NCBI GenBank assembly: GCA_910573745.1
Contig: CAJSYI010000020.1
Span: forward strand, 1-46,021
Source of the DNA: Muribaculaceae bacterium
GTDB lineage: Bacteria > Bacteroidota > Bacteroidia > Bacteroidales > Muribaculaceae
Reading direction: 5' to 3'
DNA: 46,021 nt
Made by a program: the position numbers and the translations under genes. Position 1 is the stretch's first letter, and each line of letters opens with the position of its first letter. The notes beneath the pieces were generated by a model that worked only from the letters and a program-made list of their open reading frames with translations, searched no databases and had not been told where the DNA came from. Positions 34,535 to 43,115 of the stretch are shown one piece after another.

Positions 34535-35896
34535 ATGGAACAAAAAAACACTGCAAACCGGCAAGGGCATCTCGTGGCAATCGTGGCCATGTGTTTCCTT
34601 TTCGCCATGATTTCATTCGTAACCAACCTTGCCGCACCCATCGGCACGATATGGAAAGGCGAATACAACTGGGCCGGAATGGTCGGCAACTTCATGAACT
34701 TCTTCGCCTACCTCATCATGGGCATTCCGGCAGGCAACCTCCTGATGCGCATTGGCTACAAGAAGACCGCCCTCTGGGCCATGGCCACAGGCGCGGTGGG
34801 CATATTCATACAATATCTTTCAAGCATAGCCGGAGCCGAGACGGCAACATTCACCGTGCAAGGTTCCCCTGTGATGCTCAATTTCATCATTTATCTGCTC
34901 GGTGCCTTCGTCAGCGGACTCAGCGTATGCATGCTCAACACGGTGGTAAACCCGATGCTCAACATGCTCGGAGGCGGTGGCAACCGCGGCAACCAGCTCA
35001 TCCAGCTCGGAGGCTCGCTCAATTCCCTCTCCGGCACGCTCACCCCTCTTTTCGTCGGCATGCTCATAGGCACAGTTACCGCACAGACTTCAATGTCTGA
35101 CGTGGCTCCGCTGCTCTGGATAGCCATCGGTGTCTTCATCGTGGCTTTCACGATAATCTCTTTCGTGAAGATTCCCGAGCCCAACCTGTCCACTGGGAAA
35201 AAGGTGAAATACAGCCATTCGCCATGGAATTTCCGCCACACAGTCCTCGGCGTAGTAGGAATCTTCTTCTATGTCGGCCTTGAAGTAGGGATACCCGGTG
35301 TCCTCATATTCTACCTTTCAGACAGTTCCGTGTCAGGAATCACAGAAAACGCCACCGCCGTTGCAGGTGCCGTGGCTGCCGTATACTGGCTCCTTATGCT
35401 TGTAGGAAGGCTTTCATCGACCGCAATTTCCGGAAAGGTTTCGAGCCGCACGCAGCTTATGTTCGTAAGCGTCGTGGCCATCATACTGATACTTCTCGCC
35501 ATATTCATGCCGTCTTCCATACGCGTGTCCATGCCGGCATACTCAGTAGAGGACGGTTTCACGCTGGCACAGGTGCCCGTCTCGGCGCTGTTCCTCGTGC
35601 TATGCGGACTCTGCACCTCCATCATGTGGGGCGGAATCTTCAACCTTGCCGTAGAAGGTCTCGGCAAATACACCGCACAGGCCTCAGGCATATTCATGAT
35701 GATGGTGGTTGGTGGCGGTGTCATGCCGCTCATCCAGAACGCCATAGCCACCTCAGCCGGATATATGGCATCCTATTGGCTTGTAGTAGCGATGCTCGTC
35801 TATCTGCTGTATTACGCAATAGCCGGCTCCAAAAACGTCAACAAAGACATACCCGTGAATGAAGAAGAGGCAGACCAGATTGAAAATGCACTCTGA
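34535..35896 (+). CDS. Major facilitator superfamily transporter
   Basis: Integral inner-membrane transporter of 453 residues with about twelve hydrophobic segments. I start it at MEQKNTANRQGH (34535); the frame is open upstream, but that part overlaps yggS. Between helices 2 and 3 the loop MRIGYKKTA carries the typical MFS basic signature. Overall layout (FVTNLAAPIGTIWK, LLGAFVSGLSVCMLNTVVNP, GNQLIQLGGSLNSLSG) recalls the FucP/GlcP-like sugar:proton symporters. Substrate unproven. It is followed 49 nt later by transketolase, which would suit import of a sugar entering central metabolism. Confidence 0.85.
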   Translation: MEQKNTANRQGHLVAIVAMCFLFAMISFVTNLAAPIGTIWKGEYNWAGMVGNFMNFFAYLIMGIPAGNLLMRIGYKKTALWAMATGAVGIFIQYLSSIAGAETATFTVQGSPVMLNFIIYLLGAFVSGLSVCMLNTVVNPMLNMLGGGGNRGNQLIQLGGSLNSLSGTLTPLFVGMLIGTVTAQTSMSDVAPLLWIAIGVFIVAFTIISFVKIPEPNLSTGKKVKYSHSPWNFRHTVLGVVGIFFYVGLEVGIPGVLIFYLSDSSVSGITENATAVAGAVAAVYWLLMLVGRLSSTAISGKVSSRTQLMFVSVVAIILILLAIFMPSSIRVSMPAYSVEDGFTLAQVPVSALFLVLCGLCTSIMWGGIFNLAVEGLGKYTAQASGIFMMMVVGGGVMPLIQNAIATSAGYMASYWLVVAMLVYLLYYAIAGSKNVNKDIPVNEEEADQIENAL

Positions 35897-35945
35897 ATTC
35901 ATGACAGACCATAATTCAACAAATATTCATCATAAGCAACAGACA

Positions 35946-37976
35946 ATGGATGCAAAACTAATGAACCGCGCAGCCGACAACATCCGCGTGCTAATAGCGC
36001 AAATGGTTGAAAAGGCAAAGTCGGGCCATCCCGGCGGCGCCATGGGCGGCGCAGACTTCGCCAACGTATTGTTCTCCAAATTCCTCGTATATGACCCCAA
36101 CGACCCGACATGGATAGCCCGAGACCGCTTCTTCCTCGATCCAGGCCACATGTCACCGATGCTCTACAGTGTACTCGCCCTCACAGGAAAATTCACAGTA
36201 GAGGAACTCCAGCAGTTCCGTCAATGGGGAAGCGTTACACCCGGACATCCTGAACTCGATCCCGAACGCGGAATAGAAAACACTTCCGGCCCGCTCGGAC
36301 AAGGACATGCCATGGCCGTGGGTGCCGCCATAGCAGAACGTTTCCTCGCCGCCCGATTCGGCGAAGCGGTGGAACACAAGACGTATGCCTTCATTTCTGA
36401 CGGAGGAATACAGGAGGAGGTTTCGCAAGGCGCAGGCCGCATAGCAGGCACGCTCGGACTGCACAACCTCATAATGTTCTATGACTCCAACAAGGTGCAG
36501 CTCTCCACAATGGTGGATGAAGTTACCGACGAGGACACAGCCGCAAAATACCGCGCCTGGAACTGGAACGTGATAGAAATAGACGGTTCTGACCCTCTCG
36601 CTGTCGCAGGCGCACTCGAGACCGCGCAACGCGAAAAAGAGAAACCCACCTTAATCATCGGGCGCACCATAATGGCCCACGGGGCTGTTGCGGCTGACGG
36701 CTCTTCTCTTGAAGGAAGCATCGCAACCCACGGACAGCCCATTTCAAAGGCCGGAGCGGACTTAGACGCAACAGTAAGACACCTCGGCGGAAACCCCGAC
36801 AACCCATGGGCAATCTGGGACGATGTTAAGAAACTCTACGCCGACCGCCGCAAAGAACTCAACGAAATAGTCAAGGCAAAGCGTGCAGCATACGACCTTT
36901 GGGCAAAAGAAAATCCGGCCAAGGCCGAAGAACTCAAACGGTTCATCGACCGCAAGCTTCCCGACCTCGACTGGGACGCGATCCAGCTCAAGCCCAATAC
37001 GGCATCACGCGCCGCCTCGGCTGCCGTGCTTTCATACTTGGCAGAACACATCGGCAACATGATCGTGTCTTCCGCCGACCTTGCCAACAGCGACAAGACA
37101 GACGGTTTCCTCAAAAAGACCCACGCTTTCCTGAGAGGCGACTTCTCCGGAGCCTTCCTTCAGGCCGGCGTGGCAGAACTCACCATGGCATGCCTGATCA
37201 ACGGCATCGCGCTCCACGGAGGTGTAATCGGGGCATGCGGCACTTTCTTCGTATTCTCCGATTACATGAAACCGGCAATCCGAATGTCGGCATTGATGGA
37301 GCTTCCGGTGAAATACATCTATACCCACGACGCATTCCGTGTAGGAGAAGACGGCCCTACCCACGAACCCATAGAGCAGGAAGCCCAGATACGCCTTCTC
37401 GAACAGATGGAAAATTTCTCCGGACATCAGGCCGCACTCGTGCTCCGTCCCGCTGACGCTGCCGAAACCGTAGAGGCATACCGTCTGGCAATGAACAACT
37501 GGGACTCCCCTACCGTACTCATATTTTCCCGCCAAGACCTTGAAGACCTTCCGGGCGAGAACCGCCGCAAAGAGGCCAGACAGGCTGAAAAGGGTGGCTA
37601 TGTGGTAATCCCGGCAGAAAAGCCTCAGGTGGTGCTCGTGGCCAACGGCAGCGAAGTGTCGCTTCTCTGCCATGCCGCAGAAGAACTGAAAAAAGAGGGC
37701 GTGGAAGCCCAAGTCGTTTCAGTCCCTTCGATCGGACTGTTCATGCGCCAGCCGGAAAACTACCGCAACCAGGTGATTCCCGAAAATGCCAAAGTATTTG
37801 GACTGACCGCAGGACTTCCCGCCGCGCTCCAGCCCCTTATGCGCGGAGACTATGAAATCTACGGGCTCCAACGCTTCGGCGCTTCCGCACCATATAAGGT
37901 GCTCGACGACAAATTCGGCTATACAACCCCAAACATTTTAGCGAAAATTAAACAATTTTTAGGTTTGAGTTGTTAA
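35946..37976 (+). CDS. tkt: Transketolase
   Basis: TPP-dependent enzyme that moves two-carbon ketol units between sugar phosphates in the non-oxidative pentose phosphate pathway. I start it at MDAKLMNRAADNIR (35946); upstream in-frame ATGs would add residues without family similarity. Visible landmarks are KSGHPGGAMGGADF, GPLGQGHAMAVGAAI, the TPP-binding SDGGIQEEVSQG, and in the pyrimidine domain THDAFRVGEDGPTHEP. The 676 residues are full length. It is the last gene of the SDR-to-tkt group on this strand. Confidence 0.95.
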   Translation: MDAKLMNRAADNIRVLIAQMVEKAKSGHPGGAMGGADFANVLFSKFLVYDPNDPTWIARDRFFLDPGHMSPMLYSVLALTGKFTVEELQQFRQWGSVTPGHPELDPERGIENTSGPLGQGHAMAVGAAIAERFLAARFGEAVEHKTYAFISDGGIQEEVSQGAGRIAGTLGLHNLIMFYDSNKVQLSTMVDEVTDEDTAAKYRAWNWNVIEIDGSDPLAVAGALETAQREKEKPTLIIGRTIMAHGAVAADGSSLEGSIATHGQPISKAGADLDATVRHLGGNPDNPWAIWDDVKKLYADRRKELNEIVKAKRAAYDLWAKENPAKAEELKRFIDRKLPDLDWDAIQLKPNTASRAASAAVLSYLAEHIGNMIVSSADLANSDKTDGFLKKTHAFLRGDFSGAFLQAGVAELTMACLINGIALHGGVIGACGTFFVFSDYMKPAIRMSALMELPVKYIYTHDAFRVGEDGPTHEPIEQEAQIRLLEQMENFSGHQAALVLRPADAAETVEAYRLAMNNWDSPTVLIFSRQDLEDLPGENRRKEARQAEKGGYVVIPAEKPQVVLVANGSEVSLLCHAAEELKKEGVEAQVVSVPSIGLFMRQPENYRNQVIPENAKVFGLTAGLPAALQPLMRGDYEIYGLQRFGASAPYKVLDDKFGYTTPNILAKIKQFLGLSC

Positions 37977-38001
37977 TCTCAGCAAAAGGTTGTATCTTTG
38001 C
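37971..38001 (+). promoter_or_regulatory. Promoter of the OmpA-family gene
   Basis: TTG at 37971-37973 and TATCTTTGC at 37993-38001 are 19 nt apart. The -33 end overlaps the tkt stop region. The leader is about 85 nt. Confidence 0.7.
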
Positions 38002-38093
38002 ACCGATTTTACACGTATAGACCCTAAGAAATCTGTACAAATGAAATCACAACCTGAAAAAGGATAATGAATAATCACTAATATTGTTGTTCT

Positions 38094-39302
38094 ATGAAAA
38101 AAATTGTATTATTGGCCCTTGCATCTCTTGCAATCGGCACAGCTTCTGCACAGGAAGTAACCTACGTGGAAGACTGCTCGCAAGGTCTTCTCATGAACCG
38201 TGCGAAAGACAACTGGTTCATCACAGCCCAAGGCGGCACCAACATCCAGTTCGGTCACAACGACATCAAAGCCGATCTCAAGAACCGTTGGGGCGCAAAC
38301 GCAGCGTTGTATGTAGGCAAATGGGTTACGCCTCAATTCGGTTTCCGCTTCGGCGCCAACTGGACAATGAGCAAAGGCGCATGCCCTAAAGGCGCCCTTT
38401 ACCAGAAAATGAACGACGGTTCTATCGACGGCAAATACTATCCTGAGAAATTCATGGGCATCGGTCCTGAATTCGATGTGCTGATCAACCTCACCAACTG
38501 GTGGTGCGGCTACAAGCCCAACCGTGTCTACAACGCAGTGCTTCACGGCGGTGCTGGCGCATACTGGACTCAGGCGCGTCGCTACAACCATCATTCCGAC
38601 GGCTACAAGACAGAAGGCGACCTTATGTGGGTAAACGCTCACAACACGTTCCTTTTTGCCAATGTAGGCATCATGAACAACTTCGCACTGTCGAAGCGTT
38701 TCAACCTCTTCGTTGACGTTCAGTACACCATCATGGACATCTCCCGTGCCATGGAGTCGAACCTCGCAATCAGCGCAGGCTTCACTGTAAACCTCGGCAA
38801 GACCGACTGGAACTGCCCCGTTACCGCAGTATGCCCGACTTGGAAGTACACCGACGCTGAAGGCGACGCTCTCGTAGCACGTCTCGCCAACGCAGACAAC
38901 AAGATCTCCGACCTCCAGAAGCAGCTCGACGACTGCCTCAAGCGTCCTGTAAAGCAGGCTCCCGCTCAGAACTGCGAAGGCCTCTGCACAGTTTACTATC
39001 CGATCAACAAGTCCAACATCACCGCTCGCGACAAAAACGTGCTCCGTTCAGTTGCAAACGTGATGCAGGAAAACCCCAACAAGAAATACATCCTCACAGG
39101 TTGGGCCGACAACTACACCGGCAACGAGGAAATCAACACCCGTCTCCGCAATGCCCGCGTGAACGGAGTGAAGGCTTACCTCGAAAGCTGCGGTGTAAAC
39201 CCCGACCAGCTCGACGCTCGCATCGATGCAAACAACCTTACCGACTTCGGTATCAAGTCTGCACCGCTCGACCGCGCAGTTACAATCAAAGAGGCTGAAT
39301 AA
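38094..39302 (+). CDS. OmpA-family outer-membrane porin/peptidoglycan anchor
   Basis: The signal peptide MKKIVLLALASLAIGTASA is followed by an eight-stranded-type beta-barrel region (about residues 40-250; alternating patterns such as FGFRFGANWTMSKG). A short coiled linker (ARLANADNKISDLQKQLDDC) leads to a C-terminal OmpA domain (PINKSNITARDKNVL … ADNYTGNEEINTRLRNARVN) that should bind peptidoglycan. Codon use is strongly biased to a few C-ending codons and the gene has its own promoter and terminator, which fits an abundant protein. It is 402 residues. The four or so cysteines near the barrel/linker junction are worth noting. Confidence 0.92.
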   Translation: MKKIVLLALASLAIGTASAQEVTYVEDCSQGLLMNRAKDNWFITAQGGTNIQFGHNDIKADLKNRWGANAALYVGKWVTPQFGFRFGANWTMSKGACPKGALYQKMNDGSIDGKYYPEKFMGIGPEFDVLINLTNWWCGYKPNRVYNAVLHGGAGAYWTQARRYNHHSDGYKTEGDLMWVNAHNTFLFANVGIMNNFALSKRFNLFVDVQYTIMDISRAMESNLAISAGFTVNLGKTDWNCPVTAVCPTWKYTDAEGDALVARLANADNKISDLQKQLDDCLKRPVKQAPAQNCEGLCTVYYPINKSNITARDKNVLRSVANVMQENPNKKYILTGWADNYTGNEEINTRLRNARVNGVKAYLESCGVNPDQLDARIDANNLTDFGIKSAPLDRAVTIKEAE

Positions 39303-39325
39303 TCTTTATTGAGACTCAAAAATCC

Positions 39326-39366
39326 GGCGTCCTGCACTTTTGTAGAGTGCAGGACGCCTCTATTTT
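39326..39366 (+). terminator. Terminator of the OmpA-family gene
   Basis: A perfect 13-bp stem (GGCGTCCTGCACT / AGTGCAGGACGCC) with a seven-base loop is followed by TCTATTTTT. It lies 24 nt past the stop codon. Confidence 0.92.
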
Positions 39367-39417
39367 TGCCGTAAAAAACCACATCGGCCGACAATGCAAG
39401 AAAAACAGAGATTTTCA

Positions 39418-39450
39418 TTTGCAATATTCCAATAAAAACATTATCTTTGC
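39418..39450 (+). promoter_or_regulatory. Consensus promoter far upstream of the glycogen cluster
   Basis: TTTG at 39418-39421 and TATCTTTGC at 39442-39450 are spaced by 20 nt, a full consensus. It lies about 400 nt before the debranching-enzyme start, so it predicts a very long leader or an unrecognised small transcript. Confidence 0.7.
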
Positions 39451-39853
39451 ATCCATAACCCACTGATATGACTCCTGCCCTTGACTATTATCAGACCTTC
39501 CACAGTCACACCATATCAAGGAAGGCTTCAGATTTTGTATTCACAGGAATTTTTATCACCCCGGTATCTTTCTTTTTACCGATTAGATTGTTATACAATA
39601 AACGACATAAGTAAGTGTTTGAAGCAAGCTTTTGGATTTGACGAGCGTTTCCGAATGGATTTTGACTTTGTACGATTAAGTTTAAAAGGCTAAACTTAAC
39701 GACTTAGGGATAATCAAAAAAATGCAGAAAAGTATCAAAAGACACAAAAGTCCACTCTTACACAGACTGATGGTCTAAATATCTATTGATTCTGCACACT
39801 TGCTTATGCCCACAAACGAAACCCGTAAAACAAACATATCCGAACACAAAGCC
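39451..39853 (+). other. Long leader region with a 48-codon ORF and a hairpin
   Basis: Directly after the promoter, ATG 39468 opens a 48-residue frame ending TAA 39612-39614 (starts MTPALDYYQTFHSHTI, hydrophobic middle FVFTGIFITPVSFFLPIRLL). I recognise no family, so it may be a leader peptide, a remnant or chance. A perfect 9-bp hairpin, TTAAGTTTA / TAAACTTAA, lies at 39676-39699 without a U-run. The rest is AT-rich and shows nothing else I can name. Confidence 0.35.
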
Positions 39854-41824
39854 ATGAGTTACCTGAAATTTGACAAAAGCCTGATGATAAACCTGGAGCA
39901 GAGCCTTCCTAAGGAAATGCTACGCACCAACAAGTCAGGAGCTTATCACTGCACCTCAATCGTCGGATGCAACACTCGGAAGCAACACGGCTTGCTCGTC
40001 ATTCCGATTCCTGAGATGGACGACAAGGCGCACGTGCTGCTGTCTTCGCTCGATGAAACGGTGATTCAGCACGGTGCTCCATTCAACCTCGGAATACACC
40101 AATACGGGAAAAACATATTCAGCCCAAACGGACACAAATACATACGCGAGTTTTCATGCGAATCAGTGCCGACGATGACCTACCGCGTAGGAGGCGTAAT
40201 ACTGACTAAAGAGAAAGTCTTCATATCACATGAAAACCGCATCCTCATAAAGTACACACTTGTCGAGGCCCACAGCGACACGACGTTGCAGTTCCGGCCT
40301 TTCCTGGCTTTCCGAAATGCAAACGACCTGTGTATGGAAAACGGCGCAATCGACACTTCCGTACGCCCCGCAGAAAACGGAATCGCCACGTGCCTATACA
40401 AAGGATACCCAGACCTGTACATGCAGTTCTCAAAACCTGCGGTCTGGACAAACGACGGCCATTGGTACAAAGGCATCGAATACTATAAAGACAGGGTCCG
40501 GGGCATCCCATACAAGGAAGACCTTTGGGTTCCGGGATATTTCGAGATTCCGATACGCAAAGGTGAGTCAGTCATATTCTCGGCATCTACATCGGAATGC
40601 CTTCCGATGGATTTCCAAAGCACATACGACCGGGAACTTGCCACACGCACCTGCCGCACAAGCTTCTACAATTGTCTCAAGAACTCAGCCAAGCAGTTTT
40701 ATCTCAAAAACCGCAACGGGCTATACATAATGGCCGGCTACCCGTGGTTCAACGTCAGGGCTCGCGATGAGCTTATTGCATTGCCCGGATGCACGATTGC
40801 CATAAACCACCGCGAGGAATACGAAAGGATTCTCGACACTTTCATAAAGGCTCTTTTCCGCCACATTGACGAGGGAACCACAGACCGTGTGATTCACGAA
40901 ATAGATTTACCCGACATACCTTTGTGGGCCATCTGGGCCATCCAACAGTTCAGAAAGGTCTATGGCACAACAGAATGCCGCAAAATATACGGACAGACAG
41001 TCAAGAATCTTGCAGAAAGCATCCGTTACGGAAAAATCCCCAATCTCCGTCTTGAAGACAACGGACTCCTATCGACTGACGGCCAAGAAAAGCCTATGAC
41101 ATGGCTGTCTGCATCCGTCGGAGGACGGCCTCTGATACCGCGCACGGGATTCATCGTGGAATTCAACGCATTATGGTACAACGCTCTGATATTTCTCATC
41201 TCACTTCTCGAGACTGAGGACAGCGAGCGCGATTACTGCGCCGATCTACAGAAATTGGCAAAAAAGACAAAGGAAGCGTTCATCTCTACTTTCCTCAACG
41301 GATTCGGGTATCTTTACGACTATGTCAACGGCACATACAAAGACCTTGAGGTGCGGCCTAATATGGCCATAGCCATAGGGCTTGAACATTCCCCTCTCGA
41401 CCGCAGGCAGAGCAAGAAAATCCTTGACCTCGTAACCCGTGAACTGCTCACTCCAAAGGGGCTGCGATCTCTGTCTCCAAAAAGCTATGCCTACACCCCA
41501 TCATACATAGGCAATCCAATGGAACGCGAATATGCGGTACATCAGGGTCCTGCGCGCCCATGGCTTTTCGGGTTCTATGCCGATGCGTACTTCAAAGTGT
41601 TCGGTGTTACAGGGCTGGGCTTCATCGAACGCATGTTGATCGGATATGAAGATGAGATGACAGAGGGGTGCATAGGCTCGCTTTCTGAGCTTTATGATGG
41701 AAATCCACCTTTCACAGGACACGGGGCAGTCTCCACCGCAAAAAACGTTGGCGAGATATTGCGGACAATCAGGAACGTGAAAGAAATCAATAAACTGCAA
41801 AACACAGAAACAGAATCCAGATGA
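39854..41824 (+). CDS. Glycogen debranching enzyme (amylo-alpha-1,6-glucosidase type)
   Basis: Hydrolyses alpha-1,6 branches of glycogen. The N-terminal GDE_N domain (GAYHCTSIVGCNTRKQHGLL, LLSSLDETVIQHGAPFNLGI) is followed by an (alpha/alpha)6 catalytic domain, GH133-like (GYPWFNVRARDELIALPG, RLEDNGLLSTDGQEKPMTW, RTGFIVEFNALWYNALIF, HQGPARPWLFGFYADAYF). I prefer the start MSYLKFDKSL (39854), where relatives begin; ATG 39806 is an alternative adding 16 residues. Length 656. Its stop overlaps the glycogen synthase start as ATGA. It is the first gene of a three-gene glycogen operon. Confidence 0.92.
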   Translation: MSYLKFDKSLMINLEQSLPKEMLRTNKSGAYHCTSIVGCNTRKQHGLLVIPIPEMDDKAHVLLSSLDETVIQHGAPFNLGIHQYGKNIFSPNGHKYIREFSCESVPTMTYRVGGVILTKEKVFISHENRILIKYTLVEAHSDTTLQFRPFLAFRNANDLCMENGAIDTSVRPAENGIATCLYKGYPDLYMQFSKPAVWTNDGHWYKGIEYYKDRVRGIPYKEDLWVPGYFEIPIRKGESVIFSASTSECLPMDFQSTYDRELATRTCRTSFYNCLKNSAKQFYLKNRNGLYIMAGYPWFNVRARDELIALPGCTIAINHREEYERILDTFIKALFRHIDEGTTDRVIHEIDLPDIPLWAIWAIQQFRKVYGTTECRKIYGQTVKNLAESIRYGKIPNLRLEDNGLLSTDGQEKPMTWLSASVGGRPLIPRTGFIVEFNALWYNALIFLISLLETEDSERDYCADLQKLAKKTKEAFISTFLNGFGYLYDYVNGTYKDLEVRPNMAIAIGLEHSPLDRRQSKKILDLVTRELLTPKGLRSLSPKSYAYTPSYIGNPMEREYAVHQGPARPWLFGFYADAYFKVFGVTGLGFIERMLIGYEDEMTEGCIGSLSELYDGNPPFTGHGAVSTAKNVGEILRTIRNVKEINKLQNTETESR

Positions 41825-43086
41825 AGGCTTTAATGTTCGGATGGGAGTTCCCACCACACATACTCGGCGGATTGGGCACTGCAAGCTACGGACTGACGAA
41901 AGGCATGCACTCCAACGGCGATATGGACATAACATTTGTAATTCCAAAGCCGTGGGGCGACGAAGAAAAATCGTTTGCCGAAATCATTGGCGGATGCAAC
42001 ACTCCTGTGGCATGGCGCGACGTGAATTGGGACTATGTTGATTCCCGCATAGGTCGGTTCATGAGTCCACAGACTTATTTCGACCTGCGCGACCATATAT
42101 ACGCAGACTTCAACTATATGCGACTTAACGATTTGGGCTGCATAGAATTTTCAGGACGCTATCCCGACAACCTACTCGAAGAAATCAACAATTATTCAAT
42201 CGTAGCTGGGGTTATCGCCCGCACCATCCCCTGCGATGTCATACATTCACATGATTGGCTCACGTATCCTGCCGGAATACACGCCAAAAACGTAACCGGA
42301 AAACCGCTCGTCATCCATGTGCACGCCACTGACTTCGACCGTTCCCGCGGCAACGTCAATCCCACAGTCTTCGCCATCGAGAAAGACGGTATGGAGAATG
42401 CCGACCACATAATCACGGTCAGCGACCTCACAAGGCGCACTGTGATCGAGAAATACGGCATAAGCCCTGAAAAGGTTACAACAGTTCACAATGCCGTGAT
42501 TCCACTTTCAGACGAAATGCTCAGCCTTCCTCGTCGAAAAAAGAAAGAGAAAGTTGTAACCTTCCTCGGACGCATCACCATGCAGAAAGGGCCTGAGTAT
42601 TTCGTGGAGGCTGCGGCGAAAGTCTTGAAAAAGACAAAGAACGTTCGTTTCGTCATGGCCGGCTCCGGCGATATGATGGAAGACATGATCAGGCTCGCTG
42701 CAAAAAGAGGCATAGCCGACAGATTCCATTTCACAGGCTTCCTGAAAGGAACGGAGGTCTATGAAATGCTTAAGGATTCCGATGTCTACGTCATGCCTTC
42801 CGTCTCCGAGCCGTTCGGCATCTCTCCGCTCGAAGCCATGGAGATGGGAGTGCCGTCCATCATATCCAAACAGAGCGGTTGCGCCGAGATACTCCACAAC
42901 GTAATCAAGACCGACTACTGGGACATAGACGCGATGGCAGATGCCATACACGCCATAACCTCCTATCCTGCCCTTTTCAACCAATTGCGTAACGACGGCA
43001 TAGAGGAGATAAAAGGCATTACCTGGGAAAAGGCCGGCCGCAAAGTCATTGACATTTATGAAAAGGTGATTGCAGCCAGAAACTGA
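41821..43086 (+). CDS. Glycosyltransferase family 4-type glycogen synthase
   Basis: Retaining GT-B glycosyltransferase, 421 residues, probably elongating glycogen from a nucleotide sugar. The N-terminus MKALMFGWEFPPHILGGLGT has the glycine-rich acceptor motif of starch/glycogen synthases. The middle has HSHDWLTYPAGI and HVHATDFDRSRG. The C-terminal half has VTFLGRITMQKGPEYF and VMPSVSEPFGISPLEAMEMG, containing the E-x7-E motif. It overlaps the debranching-enzyme gene by four bases and precedes the GH57 gene by 29 nt. GDP- or UDP-glucose preference cannot be read from sequence. Confidence 0.9.
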   Translation: MKALMFGWEFPPHILGGLGTASYGLTKGMHSNGDMDITFVIPKPWGDEEKSFAEIIGGCNTPVAWRDVNWDYVDSRIGRFMSPQTYFDLRDHIYADFNYMRLNDLGCIEFSGRYPDNLLEEINNYSIVAGVIARTIPCDVIHSHDWLTYPAGIHAKNVTGKPLVIHVHATDFDRSRGNVNPTVFAIEKDGMENADHIITVSDLTRRTVIEKYGISPEKVTTVHNAVIPLSDEMLSLPRRKKKEKVVTFLGRITMQKGPEYFVEAAAKVLKKTKNVRFVMAGSGDMMEDMIRLAAKRGIADRFHFTGFLKGTEVYEMLKDSDVYVMPSVSEPFGISPLEAMEMGVPSIISKQSGCAEILHNVIKTDYWDIDAMADAIHAITSYPALFNQLRNDGIEEIKGITWEKAGRKVIDIYEKVIAARN

Positions 43087-43115
43087 AAAACATCCACACA
43101 AACAACCATCAAGAT

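Noticed and set aside
33813..34637. 274-residue minus-strand frame opposite yggS
   Set aside because: It covers a standard YggS gene and the following start; low-complexity shadow composition.
39481..39693. 70-residue frame starting with TTG upstream of the debranching enzyme
   Set aside because: Non-ATG start, overlaps a better-placed 48-codon ATG frame, and matches nothing I know; kept only as part of the leader region.
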